A stretch of 39,788 nt of DNA from Chloroflexota bacterium (GCA_014338005.1 QUBZ01000034.1:1-39788), one strand, 5' to 3'; counted from the first letter of the stretch, positions 8,171 to 16,520 are shown. The notes: a model not told the origin generated them from the sequence alone. Translations and numbers: made by a program.

Positions 8171-8193
8171 GATGGACTCCCTTCAAACCCTTT

Positions 8194-9633
8194 TTACTCA
8201 ACCAACAGCGATTGGAAGCGCGCGTACTGCGCGTCCCAATCGGCGGTAGCGGCAGGTTCGTAGGTAGTGGTTTCCGCGCTGCGGCTCATCAGTTCGCGCG
8301 CCTGCGCCAGGTCGGCGAATTCGCCCAGGGCGATAAACTGCACCAGCGCGTTACCCAGGGCGGTCGCTTCCGCCGGCCCGGCCACTACCGGGCGACCGAT
8401 GGCGTTGGCGACCATCTGGCACAGCAGCGTATTGCGCGAGCCGCCGCCGATGATGTGCAGCCGGTCTACGCGCTGGCCGGATACTGCCGCCAGCTTTTCG
8501 AGATAATAGCGGTACTTAAAAGCCAGGCTTTCGTAAATTGCCCGCACGATTTGCCCCGGCGTTTCCGGCTGCGGCTGGCCGGTGCGCGCGCACAGGGCGC
8601 ACAGGCGGGCGGGGACGTCGCCGGGGGCCAGGAAGTCTTTATGATCGGGGTCGAACAGCGACCGGAATGGGGCGGCGGCCTGCGCCAGTTCCGCCAGTTC
8701 CGCATATTCGTACAGTTTGCCGGTCTGTTCCTGCCAGACGCGGCGGCTTTGTTGTATCAGCCACAGGCCGGTGATGTTCCGTAAAAAGCGGAACTTGCCG
8801 CCCACCCCGCCTTCGTTGGTGACGTTGGCCGCGTAAGCATCGTCGTTGATGACCGGCCTGTCCAGTTCCAGCCCCAGCAGGCTCCATGTGCCGCTGCTGA
8901 GGTAGGCGTAGTTGGTGGTGGTGGTCGGTACGGCGGCGACGGCGCTGCCGGTGTCGTGGCAGGCCGGCGCGATGACCGGGATGCCGTTGTACGCGCCCAG
9001 TTTCGTCCCCGATGGCACGATCTCCGGCAGGATGTGGGTGGGCGCGCCGATTTTCGCCAGCAGGTCGGCATCCCAGCCGCCGCTGTGCGGGCTGTAAAAC
9101 TGGGTGGTAGTGGCGATGGTGAACTCGCTGACCTTAACACCGCTCAACCAGTAGTTGAGCAGGTCGGGCATGGTTAAAAATGTGGCCGCGTTTTGCAGCA
9201 CCGGGCTGTCGGCTTTCACCAGGCTGGCGATCTGGTAGAGCGTATTGAGTTGAAGGAACTGGATGCCGGTGCGCTCGAACACCTCGCGGCGCGGCACACG
9301 CTCGAACACCCATTCCATCATGCCGTCGGTGCGGGTATCCCGGTAATGAACCGGATTCGCCAGCAGGTTGCCGTCCCGGTCGAGCAGGCCGAAATCCACG
9401 CCCCAGGTGTCCACGCCAATCGAAGCCGCGCCGGGGGCGGCCATTTTGATGCCGGTGGTGATTTCGTGCCACATCCGCAGCACGTCCCAGTACAGCGTGC
9501 CGTGAATGGTGACGGACACGCTGGGAAAACGGTGAATTTCTTCAATGTGCAGGCGCTCGCCGTCCAGGCTGACCTGCATCACCCGCCCGGACTCTGCGCC
9601 CATATCAACCGCGATAACATGTTTTGAAGCCAT
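8194..9633 (-). CDS. rhaB: Rhamnulokinase (FGGY family)
   Basis: RhaB phosphorylates L-rhamnulose to L-rhamnulose 1-phosphate with ATP. The 479-residue protein has the FGGY two-domain layout: the N-terminal phosphate loop AVDMGAESGRV near residue 8, the substrate-side GVDTWGVDFGLLD near residue 73, PACHDTGSAVAA near residue 225 and the C-terminal nucleotide motif LHIIGGGSRNTLL near residue 395. GVDTWGVDF and MGAESGR are typical of rhamnulokinase rather than xylulokinase or glycerol kinase. It lies about 50 bases after the aldolase/dehydrogenase gene and 23 bases before the peptidase-like gene, as part of the rhamnose operon. Confidence 0.93.
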   Translation of the reverse strand: MASKHVIAVDMGAESGRVMQVSLDGERLHIEEIHRFPSVSVTIHGTLYWDVLRMWHEITTGIKMAAPGAASIGVDTWGVDFGLLDRDGNLLANPVHYRDTRTDGMMEWVFERVPRREVFERTGIQFLQLNTLYQIASLVKADSPVLQNAATFLTMPDLLNYWLSGVKVSEFTIATTTQFYSPHSGGWDADLLAKIGAPTHILPEIVPSGTKLGAYNGIPVIAPACHDTGSAVAAVPTTTTNYAYLSSGTWSLLGLELDRPVINDDAYAANVTNEGGVGGKFRFLRNITGLWLIQQSRRVWQEQTGKLYEYAELAELAQAAAPFRSLFDPDHKDFLAPGDVPARLCALCARTGQPQPETPGQIVRAIYESLAFKYRYYLEKLAAVSGQRVDRLHIIGGGSRNTLLCQMVANAIGRPVVAGPAEATALGNALVQFIALGEFADLAQARELMSRSAETTTYEPAATADWDAQYARFQSLLVE

Positions 9634-9683
9634 TTCGGAATAAACCCTATTTTGCGTTCAAGCCGATTTTTTGATGCCTGATT

Positions 9684-11663
9684 TTACCGCACGTAAGCCG
9701 CCGGCACGCCGCCGTCTACCGTCAGCACCGCCGCCGTCGTTTTGGCGCTGCGCGGCCCGGCCAGAAAAACAACCGCCTCGGCCACATCCTCCGGCAGAAT
9801 TTCCACCTTCAGCGTGTTGCGCTGCCGGTAAAATTCGTACAAATCCTCCACTGCGATGCCGTACTGTCTGGCGCGGGCTTCCTTCCAGGCGCTGTCCCAG
9901 ATGCCGCTGCCGCGAATCACCGCATCCGGCAGCACCGAGTTGACGCGGATGCCGTAAGCGCCGCCTTCTTCGGCCAGGCAGCGCGCCAGATGCAGTTCGG
10001 CGGCTTTGGCCGCGCTGTAGGCGGCTGCGCCCTTGCCCGGCGCGATGCTGTTTTTGCTCGCCACGAACACCATCGCCCCGCCCGTCCCCTGCGTTTTCAT
10101 CACCCGGAAGGCGGCGCGGGCGGCCAAAAAGTAGCCGGTAGCCAGCACATCCAGATTATGCTGCCACATCTCCAGCGTGGTTTCCTCGACCGGCGCGCCC
10201 CCGGCGCTGCCGGCGTTGTTCACCAGGATGTCCAGCCCGCCGTAGGTTAAAACCGTCTGCCGGAAGGCCGCTTCTACGGCGGATTCGTCGCGCACGTCGG
10301 CCTCAATCATCAGGGCGCGGCGGGGGCCGTACAACCGGTTGATGCTGGCGGCGGCGGCTTCGCCCTTTTCGCGGCGGCGGCCCAGGATGACGACATGCGC
10401 GCCGTCACGCGCCAGCCGCTCGGCGGCGGCCAGGCCGATGCCGCTCGTGCCGCCGGTAATCAGCGCCACGCGGCCTTCCAGTTCGCCGGTCGGGGCAGAC
10501 GGCGTTTTGTATTCCAGGTCGAAGGCTTCCGCCTCGCTCAGCCCCTCGAAGCCGCCCAGGGCCAGGCTGCCGCCGATGATGTTGATGACCTGCCGGAAAA
10601 GGCGGCGATTTTCATCGGCGCTGTGGACGTTTGCCCCGGCGCTGATGATTCCCAGGCCAGGGATGAGGATAATACAGGGCGCGGAGTCGCCGATGCTGCC
10701 GCGCAGTTTTTGATGCAGCGCCGGAACGCCCTCCGCCGGCTGCCAATCTACGTACAGCGGCGGGTGTTGGAGGCGCTTCGCATATTCAGGACAAGGCGCA
10801 GCCATCTGGCCGACCGTCCCGGCAGCCGCGCCGCCGGCTGTTTCCAGCGCCGCCGCGCTGTCGTCGTAAGACAGGATGATACCGCCGCGCCCGGACAGCG
10901 CACCCCGCAAGACCGGCAGCGTTTGCGCCAGGATTTCCTGCCGTTCGGCGGCGTTTATGGCCGGGAAGGCCGGCACGCCGAAAACCTGTTTATCCTTACG
11001 CTGCTCCTGGACGTAAATCTCGGCTTCCTGAACGATGCCAATGGTTTTTTCGTAACACGTTCTGGCGTCACTGCCCCAGGTCAGCAGGCCGTTTTTGCCC
11101 AGGATGACCCCTTCGAGCGATGGCTTTTCCCGAACCAGCCGCCCGATTTGTCTGCTGAGGTCAAAGCCGGGGCGTTTGTAGGGCAGGAAGGCCAGCCGCG
11201 CCCCGAAAACGGCGTTTATCAGGCGTTCGGCGTCCGGCGCGCAGGCCAGGCTGAGGATGGCGTCCGGGTAGGTATGGTCTATGTGAAGGTGGGGGATGAA
11301 GGCGTGCAGCAGCGTTTCGCGGTGTGGGCGTGGGCGTCCTGGCTCGAAAGCCGTGCGCGGCAGATAATCGTTTATCTCGGCGTCGGACAGCATTTCGCGC
11401 CCAAACAGCGGCTCAATTTCGTCCAGCCGCAGCAGGGCAAAACTGTTTTCGGTGATGGCCGCCGCGTCCAGACCGGAACCCCTGACCGCCAGCAGGCGGG
11501 TATCGCGCCCCAGATGATCGCGGCGGTTCAGTTTGGCGCTGACGCTGCTGTCAAAGCCGCCGGTGATGGCGCGGTCAAGACCCATCAGGCTGCTGCGGTA
11601 AACCAACCCATCCAGATCGGGCAGGTGGTTGGCCTCGTCAGTGTTCCATAAATTCTGCGGCAT
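9684..11663 (-). CDS. rhaEW: Bifunctional rhamnulose-1-phosphate aldolase / short-chain dehydrogenase
   Basis: A 659-residue fusion. Residues 1 to about 385 are a class II aldolase, which would cleave rhamnulose 1-phosphate to DHAP and L-lactaldehyde. Residues 395-659 are a classical short-chain dehydrogenase, expected to oxidise lactaldehyde to lactate. In the aldolase half I see a likely catalytic Glu116 and the metal motif HLHIDH (His125-His130). At the place where the third zinc ligand is expected (usually a HG pair) the sequence reads KNGLLTWG, so His appears replaced by Asn191. The dehydrogenase half has TGGTSGIG (403-410), NNAG (482-485), Ser536 and the YSAAK pair Tyr549/Lys553, so it looks intact. 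The start at 11663 has AAGGA only a couple of bases away, closer than ideal. It is the first structural gene after a strong promoter. The symbol follows the name used for this fusion family. Confidence 0.9.
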   Translation of the reverse strand: MPQNLWNTDEANHLPDLDGLVYRSSLMGLDRAITGGFDSSVSAKLNRRDHLGRDTRLLAVRGSGLDAAAITENSFALLRLDEIEPLFGREMLSDAEINDYLPRTAFEPGRPRPHRETLLHAFIPHLHIDHTYPDAILSLACAPDAERLINAVFGARLAFLPYKRPGFDLSRQIGRLVREKPSLEGVILGKNGLLTWGSDARTCYEKTIGIVQEAEIYVQEQRKDKQVFGVPAFPAINAAERQEILAQTLPVLRGALSGRGGIILSYDDSAAALETAGGAAAGTVGQMAAPCPEYAKRLQHPPLYVDWQPAEGVPALHQKLRGSIGDSAPCIILIPGLGIISAGANVHSADENRRLFRQVINIIGGSLALGGFEGLSEAEAFDLEYKTPSAPTGELEGRVALITGGTSGIGLAAAERLARDGAHVVILGRRREKGEAAAASINRLYGPRRALMIEADVRDESAVEAAFRQTVLTYGGLDILVNNAGSAGGAPVEETTLEMWQHNLDVLATGYFLAARAAFRVMKTQGTGGAMVFVASKNSIAPGKGAAAYSAAKAAELHLARCLAEEGGAYGIRVNSVLPDAVIRGSGIWDSAWKEARARQYGIAVEDLYEFYRQRNTLKVEILPEDVAEAVVFLAGPRSAKTTAAVLTVDGGVPAAYVR

Positions 11664-11756
11664 TTCCTTAAAAATCCATGTTTTTCAAAAAACCCAACCG
11701 CAAATTCAGCACAGCCGATTGTTAAATCGTTTCGTTTTCTTTCATTGTGTATCTAA

Positions 11757-11785
11757 TTTATATCGCGCCGCCAGAGTTTTGTCAA
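11757..11785 (-). promoter_or_regulatory. Promoter of the rhaEW operon
   Basis: On the minus strand there is a perfect TTGACA (11785-11780), a 17-base spacer and TATAAA (11762-11757), a near-consensus sigma-70-type promoter about 95 bases ahead of rhaEW. It lies downstream of deoR, so the structural genes have their own promoter separate from the regulator. Confidence 0.7.
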
Positions 11786-11789
11786 CTCT
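11773..11789. promoter_or_regulatory. Operator-like inverted repeat over the -35 of the rhaEW promoter
   Basis: AGAGTT and AACTCT are perfect six-base arms separated by five bases, covering the TTGACA hexamer. A repressor bound here would block RNA polymerase. The DeoR-type protein encoded next door is the obvious candidate; that link is inferred. Confidence 0.5.
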
Positions 11790-11814
11790 AGGAAAAAAGT
11801 GCAAAGCGCGGCGC

Positions 11815-12600
11815 TTATTCCTCCGCGCTCACCATATCCACAATCGCGCCCCTGGCGCGGAACGGCTCGAAGGCTTGCAGGGGGGCGTTGTCGGTGGTGA
11901 TGATGTGGGTAATGGCGTCGGTTTCCATGAAGGTATAGGGCGCGATTTGCCCCCATTTGCTGCCATCCACCACCAGCACCGGCGCGATGCAGCGCGCAAT
12001 GATGGCGCGTTTCATCTCCGCTTCTTCCTGGCTGATCTCGGTCGCGCCGGCTTCCGGCGACAGGCCGCGCGCGCCAAAAAAGCCGATGTTCAGGTTGATG
12101 TCCGGCAGGCTGGCCGAATTGCCGACCACCGAGATCGAGTCGCGCCGCAGCCGGCCAGCAGGCAGCAGCACCCGGATGCGCGGCGTGTGCAAAAACTGCT
12201 GGGCGACGATCAGGCTGTTGGTGACGACCGTCAGGCTGTCGAAACGTTTGAGGTAAGGTGTGATGGCATAAGCAGTCGAACTGGCGTCCAGGGCGATGCC
12301 AAAACCATCCTGCACCAGCGCCGCCGCCGCCTGGCCGATGGCGTCTTTTTCGGCGCGATGTTTTTCCCGCCGGGTTTCAAAAGAAAGCTCTGCTACCGGG
12401 GGCGGGGATGAACGCAGCACCGCGCCGCCGTAGGTGCGTTCCAGCAGGCCTTCTTCTTCCAGCGCCCGTAAATCCTGGCGAATCGTCACCGTGCTGACGT
12501 TGAGTTTTTCGCTGAGCGCGTTGACCGACACGCGCCCGTGCTGCTTCAGCATCTCCAGGATGCTGCGCCGCCGCTCTTCAAGGAACAGGGGTTCCGCCAT
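11815..12600 (-). CDS. DeoR-family transcriptional regulator
   Basis: A 261-residue sugar-responsive regulator. The N-terminal DeoR helix-turn-helix is clear: [17 protein letters not shown], followed by [15 protein letters not shown] and [10 protein letters not shown]. The C-terminal DeoRC domain contains [19 protein letters not shown] and the ligand-site region DGSKWGQ. These proteins usually repress sugar operons and release DNA on binding a phosphorylated sugar, here probably rhamnulose 1-phosphate or a related ester (inferred). The start could be 12600 (MAEPLF) or the in-frame ATG at 12609; neither has a strong ribosome site. It is divergent from the isomerase gene and upstream of rhaEW, the usual position for a local regulator. 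Confidence 0.9.
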   Translation of the reverse strand: MAEPLFLEERRRSILEMLKQHGRVSVNALSEKLNVSTVTIRQDLRALEEEGLLERTYGGAVLRSSPPPVAELSFETRREKHRAEKDAIGQAAAALVQDGFGIALDASSTAYAITPYLKRFDSLTVVTNSLIVAQQFLHTPRIRVLLPAGRLRRDSISVVGNSASLPDINLNIGFFGARGLSPEAGATEISQEEAEMKRAIIARCIAPVLVVDGSKWGQIAPYTFMETDAITHIITTDNAPLQAFEPFRARGAIVDMVSAEE

Positions 12601-12602
12601 GC

Positions 12603-12631
12603 TTGACATCACTTTCGCTTAGACATAAACT
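12603..12631 (+). promoter_or_regulatory. Promoter of the rhamnose isomerase gene
   Basis: TTGACA (12603-12608), a 17-base spacer and TAAACT (12626-12631) on the plus strand, about 65 bases before the isomerase ATG. The -35 lies at the start codon region of deoR, so the divergent genes share this control region. Confidence 0.6.
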
Positions 12632-12660
12632 GAAGGATAATGAAACCAAAACTTGTCTCT

Positions 12661-12666
12661 ATTGTA
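12661..12666 (-). promoter_or_regulatory. Possible -10 box for deoR
   Basis: TACAAT on the minus strand about 60 bases ahead of deoR, with only a weak -35 (TTTATC) 17 bases further upstream. It would overlap the divergent isomerase transcript. A small inverted repeat CTGA-TTTT-TCAG (12668-12679) adjoins it. Confidence 0.3.
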
Positions 12667-12695
12667 CTGATTTTTCAGCAAAGGATAAACTTTTC

Positions 12696-13910
12696 ATGGA
12701 CTTTAAGGCCGAATACGCGCGTTTGGCCGAACGCCTGGCGCAGAATAACGTGGATGTCGAGGCGGTAAAAACAAAACTTAAACACCAGCACATCGAAACA
12801 CCGTCCTGGGGATATGGTAACAGCGGCACGCGCTTTAAAGTGTTCGCCTGGCCGGGCGCGGCGCGTAACATCTGGGAAAGGATAGATGACGCTGCTTACA
12901 TTCACAAACTGTCCGGCATCGCCCCCTCCATCGCCATTCATATCCCCTGGGACAAAGTGGATGATTATAACGCCATGCAGCAGTATGCGGCAGAGCGCGG
13001 CATCAAAATTGGCGCTGTTAACCCGAACCTGTTCCAGGACGACCAGTACAAACTGGGCAGCATCACGCACCCGTCCGCCGGTGTGCGGGAGGAAGCGATC
13101 GCCCACATGGTCGAATGCTGTGAGATTATGGGCAAGGTGAACAGCGGCCTGCTGAGCCTGTGGTTCGCCGATGGCACGAACTATGCCGGACAGGACAGCA
13201 TCCGCGAGCGCAAACACCGTATGGAGGATGCGCTCCGGCAGGTCTACGCGCACCTGCCCGCCGGTTCGCGCATGTTGATCGAATACAAATTTTTCGAGCC
13301 GGCTTTTTACCATACCGACCTGGCGGATTGGGGCATGTCCTACGCCACCGCGCTTAAACTCGGCCCGCAGGCGCAGGTGCTGGTGGACACCGGCCACCAC
13401 GCCCAGGGGACGAACATCGCGCACATCGTGGCTTTTTTGCTGGATGAGGGGCGGTTGGGCGGCTTCCACCTCAACGCGCGGCGGTACGCCGATGATGATC
13501 TGATCGTGGGGACGAACAACCCGTTTGAGCTGTTTGAAATTTACGTCGAGCTGGCGGCGGCGGGCGACGGCGCGCGCGACGTGGCCTACATGATTGACCA
13601 GAGCCACAACATCGAGCCGAAACTGGAGGCCATGCTGGTGAGCGTGCTGAACTGCCAGACAGCCTATGCCAAAGCCCTGATCGTGGACTTTAAAACGCTG
13701 CGCGAGCGCCAGCTGGCCGGGGATGTGCTGGGCGCTCATCGCGTGCTGGTGGATGCGTTTGAAACCGACGTGCGCCCGCTGCTGATGCAGGTGCGCGAGG
13801 AAAAAGGGCTGCCGCTTGACCCCATCGCGGCCTATCGCGCCGACGGCTACGCCCAAAAAGTGGCCGGCGAACGCGGACTCGCCACGACGACCGGCGGCGC
13901 AATCGGGTAG
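12696..13910 (+). CDS. rhaI: L-rhamnose isomerase / broad sugar isomerase (Pseudomonas type)
   Basis: A 404-residue TIM-barrel, metal-dependent isomerase that converts L-rhamnose to L-rhamnulose. It resembles the Pseudomonas stutzeri-type enzyme, not E. coli Rha[14 protein letters not shown] near residue 38, AAYIHKLSG near 66, AIHIPWDK near 80, the metal-site stretches [11 protein letters not shown] and [12 protein letters not shown], and [13 protein letters not shown]. Enzymes of this type are known to act on other aldoses such as D-allose as well. The ATG at 12696 is chosen because AAAGGA lies about ten bases upstream and the sequence [14 protein letters not shown] fits the family start; the frame is open further upstream but overlaps the promoter. 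It is divergent from deoR. Confidence 0.92.
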   Translation: MDFKAEYARLAERLAQNNVDVEAVKTKLKHQHIETPSWGYGNSGTRFKVFAWPGAARNIWERIDDAAYIHKLSGIAPSIAIHIPWDKVDDYNAMQQYAAERGIKIGAVNPNLFQDDQYKLGSITHPSAGVREEAIAHMVECCEIMGKVNSGLLSLWFADGTNYAGQDSIRERKHRMEDALRQVYAHLPAGSRMLIEYKFFEPAFYHTDLADWGMSYATALKLGPQAQVLVDTGHHAQGTNIAHIVAFLLDEGRLGGFHLNARRYADDDLIVGTNNPFELFEIYVELAAAGDGARDVAYMIDQSHNIEPKLEAMLVSVLNCQTAYAKALIVDFKTLRERQLAGDVLGAHRVLVDAFETDVRPLLMQVREEKGLPLDPIAAYRADGYAQKVAGERGLATTTGGAIG

Positions 13911-13921
13911 TCGAAAAAGCG

Positions 13922-14001
13922 TAACACAGAGTCTCAGAGACACAGAGGCACAGAGCAAAAAAACTTCTCTGTATCTCCCGGCCTTAGAGCCTCTGTGTTA
14001 T
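13922..14001. repeat. Palindromic octamer-based intergenic repeat, copy A
   Basis: The left half holds four tandem octamers of the form NCACAGAG (13924-13955). The right half carries the complementary GCCTCTGTGTTA, so the whole unit can fold back on itself. It lies between the convergent ends of the isomerase and HAD genes, and its right end forms the last codons and TAA stop of the HAD gene. A second copy lies at 14687-14760. Confidence 0.75.
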
Positions 14002-14649
14002 GTTTTGTACCAGTTCCACCGAAAAATCTTCCAACGAGGCGATCTGCCGGTGCGCCAGAGCCGCCACTTCCGGGGCGAGCGGGAAGGCCGGGCTGGGCGC
14101 GGCGATGATCCACATGCCGGCATTATGCAGCGACCGGATGCCGTTGCCGGAATCTTCGATGCCGACGGCGCGTTCGGCGGGAACGCCCAACCGCCGCAGC
14201 GTTTCCAGGTAGATGTCCGGCGCAGGTTTGCCGTTGGGCATGTCGTCGCCGTAAACGACCGTCTCAAAAATTTTGTCCAGGCCGGTCAGCCGCAGCACAT
14301 GGTTGATGATTTCGGTGGGCGACCCTGACGCCAGCGCCACGCGGAAATGTTCCGCCGCCAGATGCGCGGCTTCCAGCGCGCCGGGGCGCAGCGGCATCCG
14401 TTCATCGTAATGAGCCTTTACCCGCGCGATTACGTCCGCCATCACCGTTTCGACCGGCCAGTCCAGGTGCAGGCGCTCGCGCATCACCTCCGCCCATTCA
14501 ATCGTGTTACGTCCCATCGCCAGCCGCTGGTCGGCGTCCGTCCACACTTTGCCCAGGTCGCGGGCGAACTCCTCGCGGGAAAGCAGCCAGTAAACTTCGC
14601 TGTCCACCAGCACGCCGTCCATGTCAAAAATCACCGCTTCAATCGGCAT
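13984..14649 (-). CDS. HAD-superfamily hydrolase (beta-phosphoglucomutase-like phosphatase)
   Basis: A 221-residue HAD protein of subfamily I with an alpha-helical cap. The nucleophile motif is FDMDGVLVDSE at residues 8-18, motif II is ALASGSPTEI near residue 106, the lysine lies in GKPAPDIYL and the acidic motif is GIEDSGNGI. Such enzymes dephosphorylate sugar phosphates or interconvert glucose phosphates; the substrate cannot be read from sequence. The ATG at 14649 is preferred because AGGGATG lies upstream; starts at 14658 and 14670 are possible. The last residues (ITQRL) and the stop codon are encoded by an intergenic repeat that invades the 3' end. It follows the PfkB kinase and aldolase genes in the same direction. 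Confidence 0.88.
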   Translation of the reverse strand: MPIEAVIFDMDGVLVDSEVYWLLSREEFARDLGKVWTDADQRLAMGRNTIEWAEVMRERLHLDWPVETVMADVIARVKAHYDERMPLRPGALEAAHLAAEHFRVALASGSPTEIINHVLRLTGLDKIFETVVYGDDMPNGKPAPDIYLETLRRLGVPAERAVGIEDSGNGIRSLHNAGMWIIAAPSPAFPLAPEVAALAHRQIASLEDFSVELVQNITQRL

Positions 14650-14686
14650 GTTTTTCATCCCTGATTTCATAAAAGCATAAAAAGCA

Positions 14687-14760
14687 TAACACGAAGACTC
14701 AGAGGCGCAGAGACACAGAGTAAGTCCTTTGGACCTCTGTGCCTTTGAGCCTCTGTGTTA
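14687..14760. repeat. Palindromic octamer-based intergenic repeat, copy B
   Basis: Starts TAACACGAAGACTCAGAGGC and ends with its approximate reverse complement GCCTTTGAGCCTCTGTGTTA, with CACAGAG units inside. It resembles copy A at 13922-14001 in both arms and in the end sequence CCTCTGTGTTA. It lies between the HAD gene and the kinase stop codon, ending five bases before that stop. Confidence 0.75.
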
Positions 14761-14765
14761 ATGAA

Positions 14766-15701
14766 TTACCCCGGATAGGGCAGCAGCTCCACCAGCGGCA
14801 GAAAATGCTCCACGTCCGCGCGGCGGCAGTCCGCCGTGCCGGGCATCAGGCAGACGGCGGTCGCGGCGGCAATACCCAGGCGCAGCCCTTCTTCAATCGG
14901 CTGCCCGCGCTCGATGGACGCGGCCAGACCCGCCAGCACGGCGTCGCCGGCCCCCGCCGGGCTGACAGCCTCCACCGCCAGCGGCGGGATGCGGTAAGCG
15001 CGGTCGGGCAGCACGGCCAGCGCGCCGTCGCCGCCCAGGGTGATGATCGGGCAGGTTCCGGTACGCTCGAAAATATCCCGCCCGGCGCGGTAAGCATCAT
15101 CCACCGACTGCACCGGCTGGCCGGTCAGCCGGGAAAGTTCATCCCGGTTCGGTTTGATGTAGGTTGGCCGAGATTTTAAACCGGCGCTTAGGTTCGGCTC
15201 GTCGGCGTCGAAGATCACCGGCAGGCCGCGTTCGCGCCCCAGCGCCACGAACTCGGTGTAAAACTCAGGCCGCATCATACGCGGCAGCGTGCCGCCGAGG
15301 ATGACACAGGAAGCGCCGTCCAGCGCCGCCAGGAATTTTTCGCGCAGGGCGTTGATGTGCTGTTCCTCGATTTCCAGCGATGAGGTGGTGATGGTGGAAT
15401 GTCCCTTGTTGTCTTCCGAGATGATGACGACATTGATGCGCGTTTCCCCGCCGACTTCGATAAAATCGGTGGTGACGCCGCGCGCCTCTAACATGGCTTT
15501 GGCGCGCGCGCCGCTGTGTCCGGCGGCGAAACCCAGCGCCAGGCTGGGTATGCCGATTTCGCTCAGAATCCACGAAGCGTCGGTCGGTTTGCCGCCCATG
15601 CTGTAGGTCGTGCCGGTGGCGCGCATGGTGCGGTTCATCTCAAACTTTGGCACGAACAGCGTGTAGTCCAGAGTGGTATTGGCCGTAAGGGTGACGATCA
15701 T
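14766..15701 (-). CDS. PfkB-family sugar kinase (1-phosphofructokinase-like)
   Basis: A 311-residue ribokinase/PfkB-family kinase. The start MIVTLTANTTLDYTLFVP matches the FruK/LacC branch, as do the GGKPTDAS loop near residue 37, KPNRDELSRLTG near residue 160 and the catalytic SPAGAGDAVLAG near residue 245 (GAGD anion hole and base Asp). Relatives phosphorylate fructose 1-phosphate or tagatose 6-phosphate to the bisphosphate. The gene begins one base before the stop codon of the class II aldolase upstream is complete, so both are clearly one transcript. Kinase plus aldolase suggests a ketose-phosphate pathway; the sugar is not known. Confidence 0.88.
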   Translation of the reverse strand: MIVTLTANTTLDYTLFVPKFEMNRTMRATGTTYSMGGKPTDASWILSEIGIPSLALGFAAGHSGARAKAMLEARGVTTDFIEVGGETRINVVIISEDNKGHSTITTSSLEIEEQHINALREKFLAALDGASCVILGGTLPRMMRPEFYTEFVALGRERGLPVIFDADEPNLSAGLKSRPTYIKPNRDELSRLTGQPVQSVDDAYRAGRDIFERTGTCPIITLGGDGALAVLPDRAYRIPPLAVEAVSPAGAGDAVLAGLAASIERGQPIEEGLRLGIAAATAVCLMPGTADCRRADVEHFLPLVELLPYPG

Positions 15702-15702
15702 C

Positions 15703-16374
15703 TCAGGCTTCTTTAAAGTTAGTGATGGTGGTATCCATCAACTGGCGCTGCGATTCAAGGGTTTCCGCGCTGCCCAGCAGCCGCGACATCAGGATGATAT
15801 AAGCATTGGTGTCGAAGCGTTCCACTGCGTCGAAGGCGGCGTCCAGGTCTTTGCCCATCACAAACAGGCCGTGCCAGGGCGCAATCGTGCCGACGGCCTG
15901 CACTTTGATGCGTTCTTCCCGCCCGCGTATGGACTCGACGATGTTTTCGGCCAGCGTTTTGCTGTGCGCCGGGGCATATTCCACCACCGGCGTCACGCCG
16001 AACTTGCGGGTAGCCTCCAGCACCGGCGGCATCGGCTGCGAGAGGGCAGCGAACACCAGCAGGTTGCGCGGGTGGGCGTGGATAACGCTGGTTCCGATGT
16101 GACCGAAGGTTTTGTACAGGCTGAAGTGCGCTTTGGCCTCGCGGGAAATCTGCCCCGCGCCTTCGAGGACGTTCATGTCCAGGTCGGCCACCAGCACATC
16201 TTCCGGCACGAGCTGCCACTGACGTTTGCTGCCGCTGTAACGCGGCGTGATGCACACCTTGTCCCCCACCAGCGCGCTGATGTTGCCGCCGGCGGCGTCG
16301 GTCAGGTGGCGGTCATACAGCCACGCGCCCAACTGGGCGATGCGGGCGCGCATATCGTTTACGGCTTGATCCAT
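15703..16374 (-). CDS. Class II aldolase/adducin family protein (fuculose-phosphate-aldolase-like)
   Basis: A 223-residue zinc aldolase close in length to FucA. I see AAGGNISAL near residue 27, a Glu in SREAKAHFSLY near residue 82, the metal pair in VIHAHPRN near residue 98 and the third His in APWHGLFV near residue 163. Products would be DHAP and an aldehyde from a ketose 1-phosphate, or a related retro-aldol step. It is the first gene of a three-gene transcript with the PfkB kinase and the HAD phosphatase. A TATAAT lies about 45 bases upstream of its start. Whether it serves rhamnose, fucose or another sugar cannot be settled here. Confidence 0.87.
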   Translation of the reverse strand: MDQAVNDMRARIAQLGAWLYDRHLTDAAGGNISALVGDKVCITPRYSGSKRQWQLVPEDVLVADLDMNVLEGAGQISREAKAHFSLYKTFGHIGTSVIHAHPRNLLVFAALSQPMPPVLEATRKFGVTPVVEYAPAHSKTLAENIVESIRGREERIKVQAVGTIAPWHGLFVMGKDLDAAFDAVERFDTNAYIILMSRLLGSAETLESQRQLMDTTITNFKEA

Positions 16375-16415
16375 GATGGTTTGTTCTCTTTCGCTTGCTT
16401 TCGATGAACCTTTTT

Positions 16416-16421
16416 ATTATA
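16416..16421 (-). promoter_or_regulatory. -10 box for the aldolase/kinase/HAD operon
   Basis: A perfect TATAAT on the minus strand 42 bases before the aldolase start codon. No good -35 is visible at 16-18 bases, which suggests activator dependence or that the match is fortuitous. A short inverted repeat (GCCG-CAAAC-CGGC) lies just upstream. Confidence 0.4.
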
Positions 16422-16520
16422 ACGCCGGTTTGCGGCAGATGAAGAGGGTTTGGTTTGGATCGGATCGGCGCGGTTGATTTTCCCGGACGGAAGGGATAAA
16501 CTGCCCTGTAGGGGTTATAA

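Noticed and set aside
7121..8263. Plus-strand open frame of 380 codons opposite the M23 gene
   Set aside because: The minus-strand protein has the complete zinc motif set; the plus-strand product is low-complexity Ala/Gly/Arg/Val.
12675..13958. Minus-strand open frame of 427 codons opposite the rhamnose isomerase
   Set aside because: The plus strand holds the recognised isomerase with promoter and ribosome site; the opposite product is Val/His/Gln/Arg-rich without motifs.
13922..14001. CRISPR array from the repeated CACAGAG units
   Set aside because: Units are eight bases without unique spacers, and no cas gene is present.
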